Assembly (NCBI GenBank): GCA_015488565.1
Contig: WFNQ01000059.1
Span: 1 to 10,234 of the forward strand
Origin: Thiomicrorhabdus sp.
GTDB lineage: Bacteria; Pseudomonadota; Gammaproteobacteria; Thiomicrospirales; Thiomicrospiraceae
Direction: 5' to 3'
DNA: 10,234 nucleotides
Shown here: piece after piece, positions 1 to 5,433 of the stretch
How positions within the stretch are numbered: position 1 is the stretch's first letter
How the letters are laid out: each line of letters starts with the position of its first letter
The notes under the pieces: model-generated
The model's database searches: none
The model's input: the letters and a program-made list of their open reading frames with translations, nothing else
What the model was told of the DNA's origin: nothing
Translations under genes and position numbers: made by a program

Positions 1-2
1 CA

Positions 3-542
3 GGCGTGGATGAGTCTATCTTTAAATTTACAGGCAAAGCCCGAATTTTTGAAAGCCAAGAGTCTTCGGTTGCTGCGATTTTGGCCGACGAGATTAACGA
101 AGGCGATGTGTTGATTATTCGTTATGAAGGCCCTAAAGGTGGACCTGGAATGCAAGAGATGCTGTATCCAACCAGCTACCTTAAGTCGAAAGGGTTAGGT
201 AAGGCATGCGCCCTGCTAACCGATGGTCGTTTTTCAGGCGGTACGTCTGGTTTGTCGATAGGACATGTTTCGCCAGAAGCTGCAGAAGGCGGAAATATCG
301 GCTTAGTAGAGGAGGGGGATGTGATTGAAATTGATATTCCTAATCGTACCATTCAAGTGGTATTAAGCGATGAGTTGATGGCAGAGCGTCGTCAAGCCAT
401 GGTACTAAAAGGGCGTGACGCTTGGAAGCCTGTTGAAGAACGTCCCAGAAAAATAAGTGCGGCATTACGTGCTTATGCGGCCATGACAACCAGTGCGGCC
501 TTTGGTGCGGTACGAGATGTGACTCAAATTGAATATAAATAA
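3..542 (+). CDS. ilvD: Dihydroxy-acid dehydratase, C-terminal part (5' truncated by window edge)
   Basis: This is the C-terminal third of IlvD, the Fe-S enzyme that dehydrates 2,3-dihydroxy-acids to 2-oxo-acids in valine, isoleucine and leucine synthesis in the cytoplasm. The reading frame is open from the first bases, so the true start lies left of the window; the GTG at position 6 is an internal Val codon. Recognisable family blocks are GKARIFES near the left edge, RYEGPKGGPGMQEML (the loop typical of the IlvD/Edd family), LTDGRFSGGTSGLSIGHVSPEAAEGG, and the usual basic C-terminus. The stop is at 540–542 and an inverted-repeat element begins 5 bases later. It is not obviously in an operon with the next gene. 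IlvD is preferred over the related Edd because of the branched-chain-type C-terminal wording and the leuA in the same window. Confidence 0.95.
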   Translation, partial: GVDESIFKFTGKARIFESQESSVAAILADEINEGDVLIIRYEGPKGGPGMQEMLYPTSYLKSKGLGKACALLTDGRFSGGTSGLSIGHVSPEAAEGGNIGLVEEGDVIEIDIPNRTIQVVLSDELMAERRQAMVLKGRDAWKPVEERPRKISAALRAYAAMTTSAAFGAVRDVTQIEYK

Positions 543-546
543 TAAC

Positions 547-662
547 TCCTAATCCCCAGATAGAAAATCCGTTTATAGCGTAAGCCCTTGGTTCGACTAG
601 TAAATTCACTATGCACATCAATTGCTTACACTCTAATTCGTATTTCTATCTGGGGATTAGGG
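547..662. repeat. MITE-like 116-bp foldback element with 5-bp flanking direct repeats
   Basis: Bases 548–566 and 643–661 form a perfect 19-bp inverted repeat (CCTAATCCCCAGATAGAAA and its reverse complement); T547/G662 would add a wobble pair. The symmetry continues inward around one centre near 604/605: 580–585 pairs with 624–629, 588–592 with 617–621, and 598–601 with 608–611. About 40 of the 57 possible inner positions can form Watson-Crick pairs, leaving a small loop at 602–607. ATAAC at 542–546 is repeated at 663–667, exactly outside the two ends, as a target-site duplication would be. There is no coding capacity. This is the form of a miniature inverted-repeat transposable element; the family is not recognised. 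A long structured 3' UTR of ilvD is the alternative. Confidence 0.6.
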
Positions 663-685
663 ATAACCCTTTTGGAGCGATAGCC

Positions 686-1084
686 ATGTTTTTAGATCGA
701 TTAAGCAAAGAACAACATCAAGCCATTTTTGATTTAGCGGCAAATTTAGCCGCCGCAGACAATGAAATATCCGAAGAAGAGGTTCAGTATCTTAAGGATT
801 TTAGTACGGCTTATGGCATTGAATTTGATTTAAATAAATCGGATATCGATATCATTGAAACACTTTCTAAATTAACGAGCAAAGAGGTTCGAATTATCAC
901 TTTACAGCAGTTGATTAAGATCTCTTATAAAGATGGTCACTTTGGTGAAGAGGAGCAGGATAAGGTATTTTTGATAGCTCAAAAAATGGGATTAAACGAT
1001 CCAGAGCTAATTATTCGCATTGAAAAATGGGTACGCCAAGGGTTTGACTGGTTATATGAAGGGGAGCAGATGCTGAAGCATTAA
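686..1084 (+). CDS. TerB-like small helical protein
   Basis: A 132-residue acidic, helix-rich protein resembling the TerB/DjlA-N-terminal fold (tellurite-resistance TerB family). It shows two similar acidic segments: LAAADNEISEEEV (about residues 21–33) and KISYKDGHFGEEEQ (about 78–91). In TerB-like proteins such segments are metal-binding or interaction loops. No signal peptide or membrane segment is seen. ATG 686 is chosen because GGAG lies at 674–677 with 8-nt spacing; an in-frame ATG at 611 would add 25 residues but lies inside the inverted-repeat element and has no ribosome site. No other ter genes are nearby, so tellurite resistance should not be assumed; orphan TerB-like proteins are common and their role is unknown. 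It ends just before two terminators and converges on soxA. Confidence 0.75.
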   Translation: MFLDRLSKEQHQAIFDLAANLAAADNEISEEEVQYLKDFSTAYGIEFDLNKSDIDIIETLSKLTSKEVRIITLQQLIKISYKDGHFGEEEQDKVFLIAQKMGLNDPELIIRIEKWVRQGFDWLYEGEQMLKH

Positions 1085-1118
1085 GGTTTCAAAAAGTCTT
1101 TTTTGTGGATTTAAAACG

Positions 1119-1140
1119 CCAGTATCATGCTGGTTTTTTT
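1119..1140 (+). terminator. Rho-independent terminator of the TerB-like gene
   Basis: CCAGTA/TGCTGG-type stem at 1119–1133 (six pairs including one T·G, 3-nt loop) followed immediately by seven Ts (1134–1140), 34 bases after the TerB-like stop codon. Confidence 0.75.
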
Positions 1141-1146
1141 AGGCCT

Positions 1147-1174
1147 AAAAAAACCCAGTCAGAGCTGGGTTTTT
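1147..1174. terminator. Bidirectional terminator, mainly for the sox operon
   Basis: A 10-bp stem (AAAAACCCAG at 1149–1158 pairing with CTGGGTTTTT at 1165–1174) with a 6-nt loop. Read on the minus strand it is followed by a run of Ts (complement of A1147–1153), which suits termination after soxA, whose stop is at 1196. Read on the plus strand it also ends in Ts, so it may back up the preceding terminator. Confidence 0.8.
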
Positions 1175-1195
1175 GGGTGACACTAGGGCTAAGCG

Positions 1196-2026
1196 TTATT
1201 CACGATACCCTGGTCCATTAATTTCAAGTCCATTGGACATGTAAGCTTGAAAGAACTCAAGATCACGATAGGTTTCACTTTGTGCTTTATAGGGTTTAGC
1301 ACGAATATTTTTCTGGCAACCTTCATAGCGACGGTGAAGGGTCCCAAGGTTTTGCCATTTTGCACGGAAGACGGGAAAGTGTGTCGTGTGTCCTAGTGCG
1401 GCAGATAAGGTGTTGGAACGTGCATTTCGTCCTGAGTTATCAACATGGCATTTTGCACAAGACAGGTTAAATTGTCCTCGTGGCTTATTGAAAAAATCAC
1501 GCCCTTTGTTATAAGCAGCGAGTGCAGCATCAGACTCAATTTTGACATCAATTTTTTGACCACGTGCATTATCCGCTAAGTAAGCACTGATTTGTGCAAT
1601 CGGTCCTTTTTTCCAACCATAAGGTTTTAAACCAGCATCGGTTCGACACTTATTGATAGCACCTTCAAGCGTAACCACCTGTTTGCTGGCTTCATCAAAG
1701 TAAGGATATTTGACACGAATTTTACTGACATCAGATCCAAAGCATTTCTGATAAACAGCAAGGTCTTTATTGTAAAGCGCTTCGCCTTCATCAATTGCAT
1801 CTAAGTAAGGAGGAAACTCTTCTGCGGCTTCCCATTGTGCCATCTTATCTGCTGAATAAACATAGGCACCATTGATGTATTCTTCTGGTGAAATATTAGG
1901 GTTTTTTGCTTTAAAAAATTCGATAAACTGTTGTCGATCTGTTTCAGGATCAATGGTTGCGGCCATGCTTGATGTTGCCAGCATTGAAACCCCTAAAGAT
2001 AAAGCGATTAGTAATGTTTTTTTCAT
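1196..2026 (-). CDS. soxA: SoxA, monoheme-type c-type cytochrome subunit of the SoxXA thiosulfate-oxidising complex
   Basis: SoxA pairs with SoxX in the periplasm and oxidatively couples thiosulfate to the SoxY cysteine. The 276-residue protein has a Sec signal peptide (KK then a hydrophobic stretch, probable cleavage near SMA-A, residues 21–23). One haem site, CAKCH, is at 190–194, and the family active-site motif GCQKNIRAKPY has its cysteine at 237; in characterised SoxA this cysteine is a haem ligand carrying a persulfide. The N-terminal half has no second CxxCH but two lone cysteines, C95 and C127, as expected for monoheme SoxA where a disulfide replaces the first haem; the disulfide is inferred. 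The ATG has a strong GGAGG 6 nt upstream. It is last in soxXYZA, 175 nt after soxZ, and followed by a terminator. Length is normal for the family. Confidence 0.95.
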   Translation of the reverse strand: MKKTLLIALSLGVSMLATSSMAATIDPETDRQQFIEFFKAKNPNISPEEYINGAYVYSADKMAQWEAAEEFPPYLDAIDEGEALYNKDLAVYQKCFGSDVSKIRVKYPYFDEASKQVVTLEGAINKCRTDAGLKPYGWKKGPIAQISAYLADNARGQKIDVKIESDAALAAYNKGRDFFNKPRGQFNLSCAKCHVDNSGRNARSNTLSAALGHTTHFPVFRAKWQNLGTLHRRYEGCQKNIRAKPYKAQSETYRDLEFFQAYMSNGLEINGPGYRE

Positions 2027-2145
2027 TCCAATCCTCCGCCCGAGAGCTTTATTTGGTTTTATTGAGTTGTAGTCAGAGCTTTAATTAGGAAGCCTATGAA
2101 TAAATTGACACCCAAAAGTGAAGTGTGACTTATTCAGAGACTCCC

Positions 2146-2194
2146 TATGCCTTCCAATTTCACATCCTTAATTTAAGCGAGTTTAGAAGGCATA
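2146..2194 (-). repeat. Inverted repeat in the soxZ–soxA gap
   Basis: TATGCCTTC at 2146–2154 and GAAGGCATA at 2186–2194 form a perfect 9-bp inverted repeat with a 31-nt loop. It starts 7 bases after the soxZ stop in the direction of transcription and has no following T-tract. It could be an intercistronic mRNA stem-loop that protects the soxXYZ part of the transcript or sets a different soxA level. The function is inferred from position only. No gene was found in the 2027–2201 gap. Confidence 0.45.
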
Positions 2195-2201
2195 AAATAA
2201 A

Positions 2202-2513
2202 TTATTTTAATTTAAGTGTTGAACTACCTTTTGAACCGGTGTTATCAATAACCGCAATGGAGACTTCATCTCCAGAGTTGGCTTTTACTTTAACGGAAAC
2301 GTATGGGTTGGCTGAAACAGCACCAGACCATTGTGCATTGACTGCTGTTTCGCCATTGACTGCGATTTCAACCGTTTCGATAAATTTAGCAGGGTAAGGC
2401 TTTCCTGTTTTTTTATCCATACGGAGTCCTGATTCCATTGGGTGCTTGATAAGTGCTTTGACTTCAGCTACGCCCGCTTTCGATTTTCCACGCATTCTGA
2501 TTTTAATAGACAT
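2202..2513 (-). CDS. soxZ: SoxZ, partner of the SoxYZ sulfur carrier
   Basis: A 103-residue protein of typical SoxZ length. It begins MSIKIRMRGK and contains the SoxZ-like segment IKHPMESGLRMDKKTGKPYP, followed by an immunoglobulin-like beta pattern (FIETVEIAVNGE, SVKVKANSGDEV). There is no signal peptide and no cysteine, as expected: SoxZ is known to form a heterodimer with SoxY in the cytoplasm and to leave the cell with SoxY by the Tat route. In the periplasm SoxYZ carries the sulfur intermediates between SoxXA, SoxB and other Sox proteins. An AAGGA ribosome site precedes the ATG. It lies 51 nt after soxY and is followed by an unusually long gap before soxA. Confidence 0.95.
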   Translation of the reverse strand: MSIKIRMRGKSKAGVAEVKALIKHPMESGLRMDKKTGKPYPAKFIETVEIAVNGETAVNAQWSGAVSANPYVSVKVKANSGDEVSIAVIDNTGSKGSSTLKLK

Positions 2514-2564
2514 ATTTATTCCTTTCCATAATATTTTAAGTCGTTGTGTTTGTAGGGGGTATCT

Positions 2565-3032
2565 TTAACCGCCACAACCACCGATGGTTACTTTGACTTC
2601 TTGTTCCGCTTTGAGCAACTTACCGTCTGCTTTGACAATCGCCACGACATTCATTGTTTGTCCAAGTTTGATTCGTGTTGATACAAAGCCAAGTGCTGCA
2701 GGAGCGAAGGAGTATTCGCATACGAGAGGCATTGGGTTTTTACTGCCTAAAATAGCAATGGATTCAACACCACTAATGGCGGTTGCATCTACAGTAATTG
2801 GGGTAACGGCACCATTTTCTGCAATGGATGGTGCTTTTAGTTTGATATCACTTGAAGCGGTTGTGGTACTTGAACCAAAAAAATTTGAAAGTGCGTCTTC
2901 AGTGGTTTTTGAGCCAAAGGCTTTTTTATTCCAATCTGCAAGCACGGTCGTTGGTGTTAATAAGCCAGCGTTAACGGCTACGACGGTTGCACCCGTTGCG
3001 AGGGTACCTTTAAGAAAAGATCTACGTTTCAT
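2565..3032 (-). CDS. soxY: SoxY, sulfur-carrier subunit with C-terminal GGCGG arm
   Basis: SoxY carries the growing sulfur chain on a C-terminal swinging arm during periplasmic thiosulfate oxidation. The 155-residue protein ends in IGGCGG with carrier cysteine C153, the diagnostic SoxY signature. It starts with a twin-arginine motif, KRRSFLKG (residues 2–9), then a hydrophobic stretch to about residue 32 (cleavage probably near VLA-D), so it should be exported folded by Tat together with SoxZ. A second cysteine, C105 (PLVCEYSF), lies in the body of the protein; whether it matters is unknown. GGGAG sits about 9 nt before the ATG. It is 42 nt after soxX and 51 nt before soxZ, consistent with one transcript. 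Confidence 0.96.
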   Translation of the reverse strand: MKRRSFLKGTLATGATVVAVNAGLLTPTTVLADWNKKAFGSKTTEDALSNFFGSSTTTASSDIKLKAPSIAENGAVTPITVDATAISGVESIAILGSKNPMPLVCEYSFAPAALGFVSTRIKLGQTMNVVAIVKADGKLLKAEQEVKVTIGGCGG

Positions 3033-3074
3033 AAGATTTAACTCCCTGTTAAGGTTTTGTTGATGTTTAAGTTT

Positions 3075-3449
3075 TTATAGTGTGTAAATGTAATCAGTGA
3101 TGGTGTTGACTTCATCATCCGTTAAGATGCCGTGTCTTCCAAAAGGAGGCATCATGCTGTTGGGTACCGTTTGAGTTTCAGGCGTTCCCCATATTTTATC
3201 AACTAATTTTTGCTTATCGGGAAAGCGCAGTTTCATTGCAACGAGTGCAGGGCCGATATTGCCCGGCATGGAACCTCCTTTGATGGCATGACAGGCTAAA
3301 CAGTTGCCTTTTGATCTAGAAAAGGCGAGTTTTTTGCCTTCCTCAATGGTTGCCGCAGAAGGCTCTGCGGCCGTCGCCGTTATGGGTGTTGAGATAACAA
3401 ACCCAGAAATTGCGAGGGCTGCCAGTAAGTGCTTCATTTTAGAAATCAT
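3075..3449 (-). CDS. soxX: SoxX, monoheme cytochrome c subunit of SoxXA
   Basis: SoxX accepts electrons from SoxA when thiosulfate is conjugated to SoxYZ. The 124-residue precursor has a Sec signal peptide (hydrophobic residues 8–26, probable cleavage after TATAA near residue 28). The single haem site CLACH is at 50–54, followed by the class I cytochrome pattern GNIGPAL, and NSMMPPFG with M99 or M100 as the likely distal haem ligand. The ATG at 3449 is chosen because AGGAGG lies 9 nt upstream; a second in-frame ATG four codons later is too far from that site. It is the first gene of soxXYZA and follows a 205-bp region with palindromes and a candidate promoter. Length matches short SoxX proteins. 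Confidence 0.94.
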   Translation of the reverse strand: MISKMKHLLAALAISGFVISTPITATAAEPSAATIEEGKKLAFSRSKGNCLACHAIKGGSMPGNIGPALVAMKLRFPDKQKLVDKIWGTPETQTVPNSMMPPFGRHGILTDDEVNTITDYIYTL

Positions 3450-3498
3450 TATTTCTTTCCTCCTAAAGAGTGTTTTTCAACATGGTCGTTGATTTACA

Positions 3499-3527
3499 AT
3501 TCTATTGCATCGGAATATTTTTATAAA
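3499..3527 (-). promoter_or_regulatory. Candidate sigma-70 promoter for soxXYZA
   Basis: On the minus strand, TTTATA (3522–3527) and TAGAAT (3499–3504) are separated by 17 nt, giving 4/6 and 5/6 matches to the sigma-70 boxes, with a start expected about 40 nt before the soxX ATG. The region is AT-rich, so chance matches are likely. A competing candidate (TTGGGT at 3626–3631, TATAGT at 3602–3607, 18-nt spacer) overlaps the palindrome farther upstream. Confidence 0.35.
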
Positions 3528-3570
3528 AAATATAAAGCATTTTTTTGCTCTTTGTTTTGTAGCTTACTCA

Positions 3571-3640
3571 GTTGGGCGATAAACGCAAGTATTTTAGGGA
3601 TACTATAGCTATAGTATTTTTAATCACCCAACAGTATTTT
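3571..3640 (-). promoter_or_regulatory. Structured sox upstream region: nested palindrome and three AAAATACT copies
   Basis: GTTGGGCGAT (3571–3580) and ATCACCCAAC (3623–3632) are inverted repeats. In the minus-strand RNA all ten positions can pair (one U·G); in plus-strand RNA there is a C-A clash, which favours a role in the sox-direction transcript. Inside lies a perfect 18-bp palindrome, ATACTATAGCTATAGTAT (3600–3617). AAAATACT (minus strand) occurs at 3588–3595, 3613–3620 and 3633–3640. This may be an operator, an RNA leader, or the 3' end of bepA. There is no T-tract after the stem, so a simple terminator is less likely. Confidence 0.45.
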
Positions 3641-3654
3641 CTTATATGTAGGTA

Positions 3655-5133
3655 TTAGTGTTTGCTTATCTCCTTGGTTTTCAATAGGTTGCTGTTTTGG
3701 TGTTCAAATCGTGCAATGCGTTGTTTGAGTGTGGGGGTGGCGGTTATTTTGGCTTGCTTTAATAGGTAAGAGGTTTTTTTTGTATTGCCAATATTGAATT
3801 GGGCAAGGGCTAAAAAAAAGTAGGCATCAGCGGTTTGTTGTTGGCTGGCATAAATTTCAGAGAGTTTTTTATACACTTGATACGTGTATCGTTGGTTTTC
3901 ATCGTAGCTTTTTAGTAGGGCAATCACTTTTGAGTCTTTTTTTAATGAGAGCAATAAATTGGTGTACTCGAGTAATACAGCGGTATTATTCGGGTAGAGG
4001 TCTAGTAGGTAGTCCGATTGGTTGAGTGCTGATAGCGTTGCTTTTGAAGCGATAGTAGGGTGTTGTGCCAAAATCTGTAAAAGTAGCGTGGTGTAAAAAG
4101 GGTGGTTTGGGTTTTGTTTTACAAGGGTTTGTAGGCACTCAATTTTGGCAAGAGAGAAAGGGGTTTGTCTCGCCAGAATGTGTAAGTTTTTTTGGTAGCA
4201 AGCGAGCGGTTTGGATAGGTTTTGTACGCGCTGTTGTTCGTTTGCTTTTTTGTCAGTTTTTAATTTTAGTTGGATAAGTTTTAGGTAATTGTTGGGCTGT
4301 TTCGATGATTGTACGGCAAGTAATTGGGCACGATTTTCAGATTCCGCAATACGGCGTTCTGTGACGGGATGTGAGCGTAATATTTCAGGTATTTGAGAGG
4401 CGCTATTTTGACTTTCTTTGGCGAGTCGAGCAAAAAAATCACCCATCGCGTGTGGGTTGTAACCCGCTTGGCTTAGAAGTTGAATGCCGATGTGATCCGC
4501 TTCAGACTCATGCAATCGTGAGTTTTTAAGCTGTTGCTCAATATCAAGGCTTAAGCCAGCAATTAATGTTGGATAGACAGCCGAGCTGTCATACATACCA
4601 ATTAAAACCGCCGCGAGCAGAGTAGCAATGGTGTTTAAATTGCTTTGTTTGCTGTTTTTTTCATAGCCACGAGAGAGGTGATTTTGAGTTACGTGGGCAA
4701 TTTCATGTGCAATAACAGCCGCTAACTCATCTTCATTTTTAGCCGCTAAAATCAGACCAGTATGAATGCCAATAATGCCATTGGGGCCAGCAAAAGCATT
4801 TATATTAGGGTCGTCTACCACGTAAAACTTAAATGAACGTCGTTCTCCTATTTGACTGACAATCTCATGGCCTATTTTTCGAATATAGCTGACCACATCA
4901 GGATCGTAGTTTAGGTTATATTGTGTGTGTAGCGCGGTATTAAAAGCCCGCCCCAGTGCTTGTTCCACATTTATGTTGTAAGCGATCAGGTCGGATGACC
5001 CTAAATCGGGTAGTTTGGCTGCTTGGATTATTGACGCTGGGGTTAATAGCACCAACATGAATAGGAGATGGTAAAATGGCGCGTTAAATGCCTTTGTATA
5101 AAAAGGGAACGTATTCATTTTGAGTGTAAACAT
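3655..5133 (-). CDS. bepA: BepA-like periplasmic M48 metalloprotease with C-terminal TPR region
   Basis: A 492-residue protein, close in length to E. coli BepA (YfgC), which helps assemble or degrade outer-membrane beta-barrel and LptD substrates. It has a long N-terminal segment with a signal-like hydrophobic stretch (residues about 20–38, ending IIQA-A). It then shows the M48 block FAGPNGIIGIHTGLI (114–128), zinc site HEIAH (143–147), third ligand region HESEADHIG with E209 and D213, and SHPVTERRIAE (254–264), whose H255 matches the His-switch reported in E. coli BepA. From about residue 300 on it is helical and TPR-like (for example AYFFLALAQFNIG). No convincing ribosome site precedes the first ATG; in-frame ATG at residue 6 is an alternative. 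It is divergent from tusA and upstream of soxX on the same strand, probably transcribed separately. Confidence 0.9.
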   Translation of the reverse strand: MFTLKMNTFPFYTKAFNAPFYHLLFMLVLLTPASIIQAAKLPDLGSSDLIAYNINVEQALGRAFNTALHTQYNLNYDPDVVSYIRKIGHEIVSQIGERRSFKFYVVDDPNINAFAGPNGIIGIHTGLILAAKNEDELAAVIAHEIAHVTQNHLSRGYEKNSKQSNLNTIATLLAAVLIGMYDSSAVYPTLIAGLSLDIEQQLKNSRLHESEADHIGIQLLSQAGYNPHAMGDFFARLAKESQNSASQIPEILRSHPVTERRIAESENRAQLLAVQSSKQPNNYLKLIQLKLKTDKKANEQQRVQNLSKPLACYQKNLHILARQTPFSLAKIECLQTLVKQNPNHPFYTTLLLQILAQHPTIASKATLSALNQSDYLLDLYPNNTAVLLEYTNLLLSLKKDSKVIALLKSYDENQRYTYQVYKKLSEIYASQQQTADAYFFLALAQFNIGNTKKTSYLLKQAKITATPTLKQRIARFEHQNSNLLKTKEISKH

Positions 5134-5147
5134 GGCTCAGCGGTTAA

Positions 5148-5162
5148 GAAGGCTCGGCCTTC
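5148..5162. other. Short perfect hairpin between divergent bepA and tusA
   Basis: GAAGGC (5148–5153) and GCCTTC (5157–5162) form a 6-bp GC-containing stem with a TCG loop inside the 45-bp gap between the two start codons. There is no T-tract on either side. It would lie in the 5' leader of either transcript, or could be a small operator. The role is unknown. Confidence 0.4.
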
Positions 5163-5178
5163 ATTAAAAGAGTATATT

Positions 5179-5433
5179 GTGAATGTTATAGTGGATAGTA
5201 AAGGATTAGCGTGTCCTATGCCAGTAATTAAGCTTAAGAAAGCATTAACGCAAAACACAGCGAAAGAGAGTGTTTTTTTATTAGCACTAACCGATGATGG
5301 AGGGCTGAAAGATATTCCGGCCTTTTGTCAGCAGCAGAAACTAGAGTGGGCATTATTACAAACACAGCCCTTTATTGAGTTTAAAATATGGCGCAAAGGC
5401 TCGTTGGAAGAGGGGGGGGATAAAAGTGGATGA
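5179..5433 (+). CDS. tusA: TusA-family sulfur carrier protein
   Basis: TusA proteins carry sulfane sulfur on a conserved cysteine, feeding tRNA thiolation in many bacteria and Dsr or sHdr sulfur oxidation in sulfur oxidisers. The 84-residue protein starts NVIVDSKGLACPMPVIKLKK, with the carrier Cys12 in the CPxP motif; a second family-typical segment is DIPAFC (C50). GTG 5179 is chosen because the TusA fold begins directly after it. An upstream in-frame ATG at 5068 would add 37 unrelated residues and overlap bepA. Only a weak AAGAG precedes the GTG. The gene ends in a G8 tract and overlaps dsrE2 by 8 bp. With dsrE2 beside it and sox nearby, a role in dissimilatory sulfur transfer is more likely than tRNA thiolation; this is inference. 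Confidence 0.88.
   Translation: MNVIVDSKGLACPMPVIKLKKALTQNTAKESVFLLALTDDGGLKDIPAFCQQQKLEWALLQTQPFIEFKIWRKGSLEEGGDKSG
5412..5419 (+). repeat. G8 homopolymer at the tusA–dsrE2 junction
   Basis: Eight consecutive Gs in the last codons of tusA, just before the dsrE2 GTG. It serves as a likely Shine-Dalgarno for dsrE2. Losing one G would put tusA in frame with dsrE2; adding one G would end tusA at the TAA four bases later. Confidence 0.9.

Noticed and set aside
590..596. GGTTCGA resembling a tRNA T-loop in the ilvD–TerB-like gap
   Set aside because: No acceptor, D or anticodon arm can be built around it; it lies inside the symmetric repeat element.
547..662. Integron attC site
   Set aside because: The stem is a perfect 19-bp repeat and lacks the RYYYAAC/GTTRRRY core pair and the extrahelical bases of attC; no integrase or cassette array is present.
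611..685. Longer start for the TerB-like protein at ATG 611
   Set aside because: No ribosome site, and the extra 25 residues are encoded by the repeat element; ATG 686 has a well-placed GGAG.
686..1084. Tellurite-resistance operon
   Set aside because: Only one TerB-like gene is present; no terA, terC, terD, terE or terZ nearby.
2584..3063. Long open frame opposite soxY
   Set aside because: Antisense shadow of soxY, which has clear Tat and GGCGG signatures; the antisense protein matches no family I know.
5068..5178. Longer start for TusA at ATG 5068
   Set aside because: The extra 37 residues are unlike TusA, lie antisense to the bepA signal region, and the family N-terminus starts right after GTG 5179.
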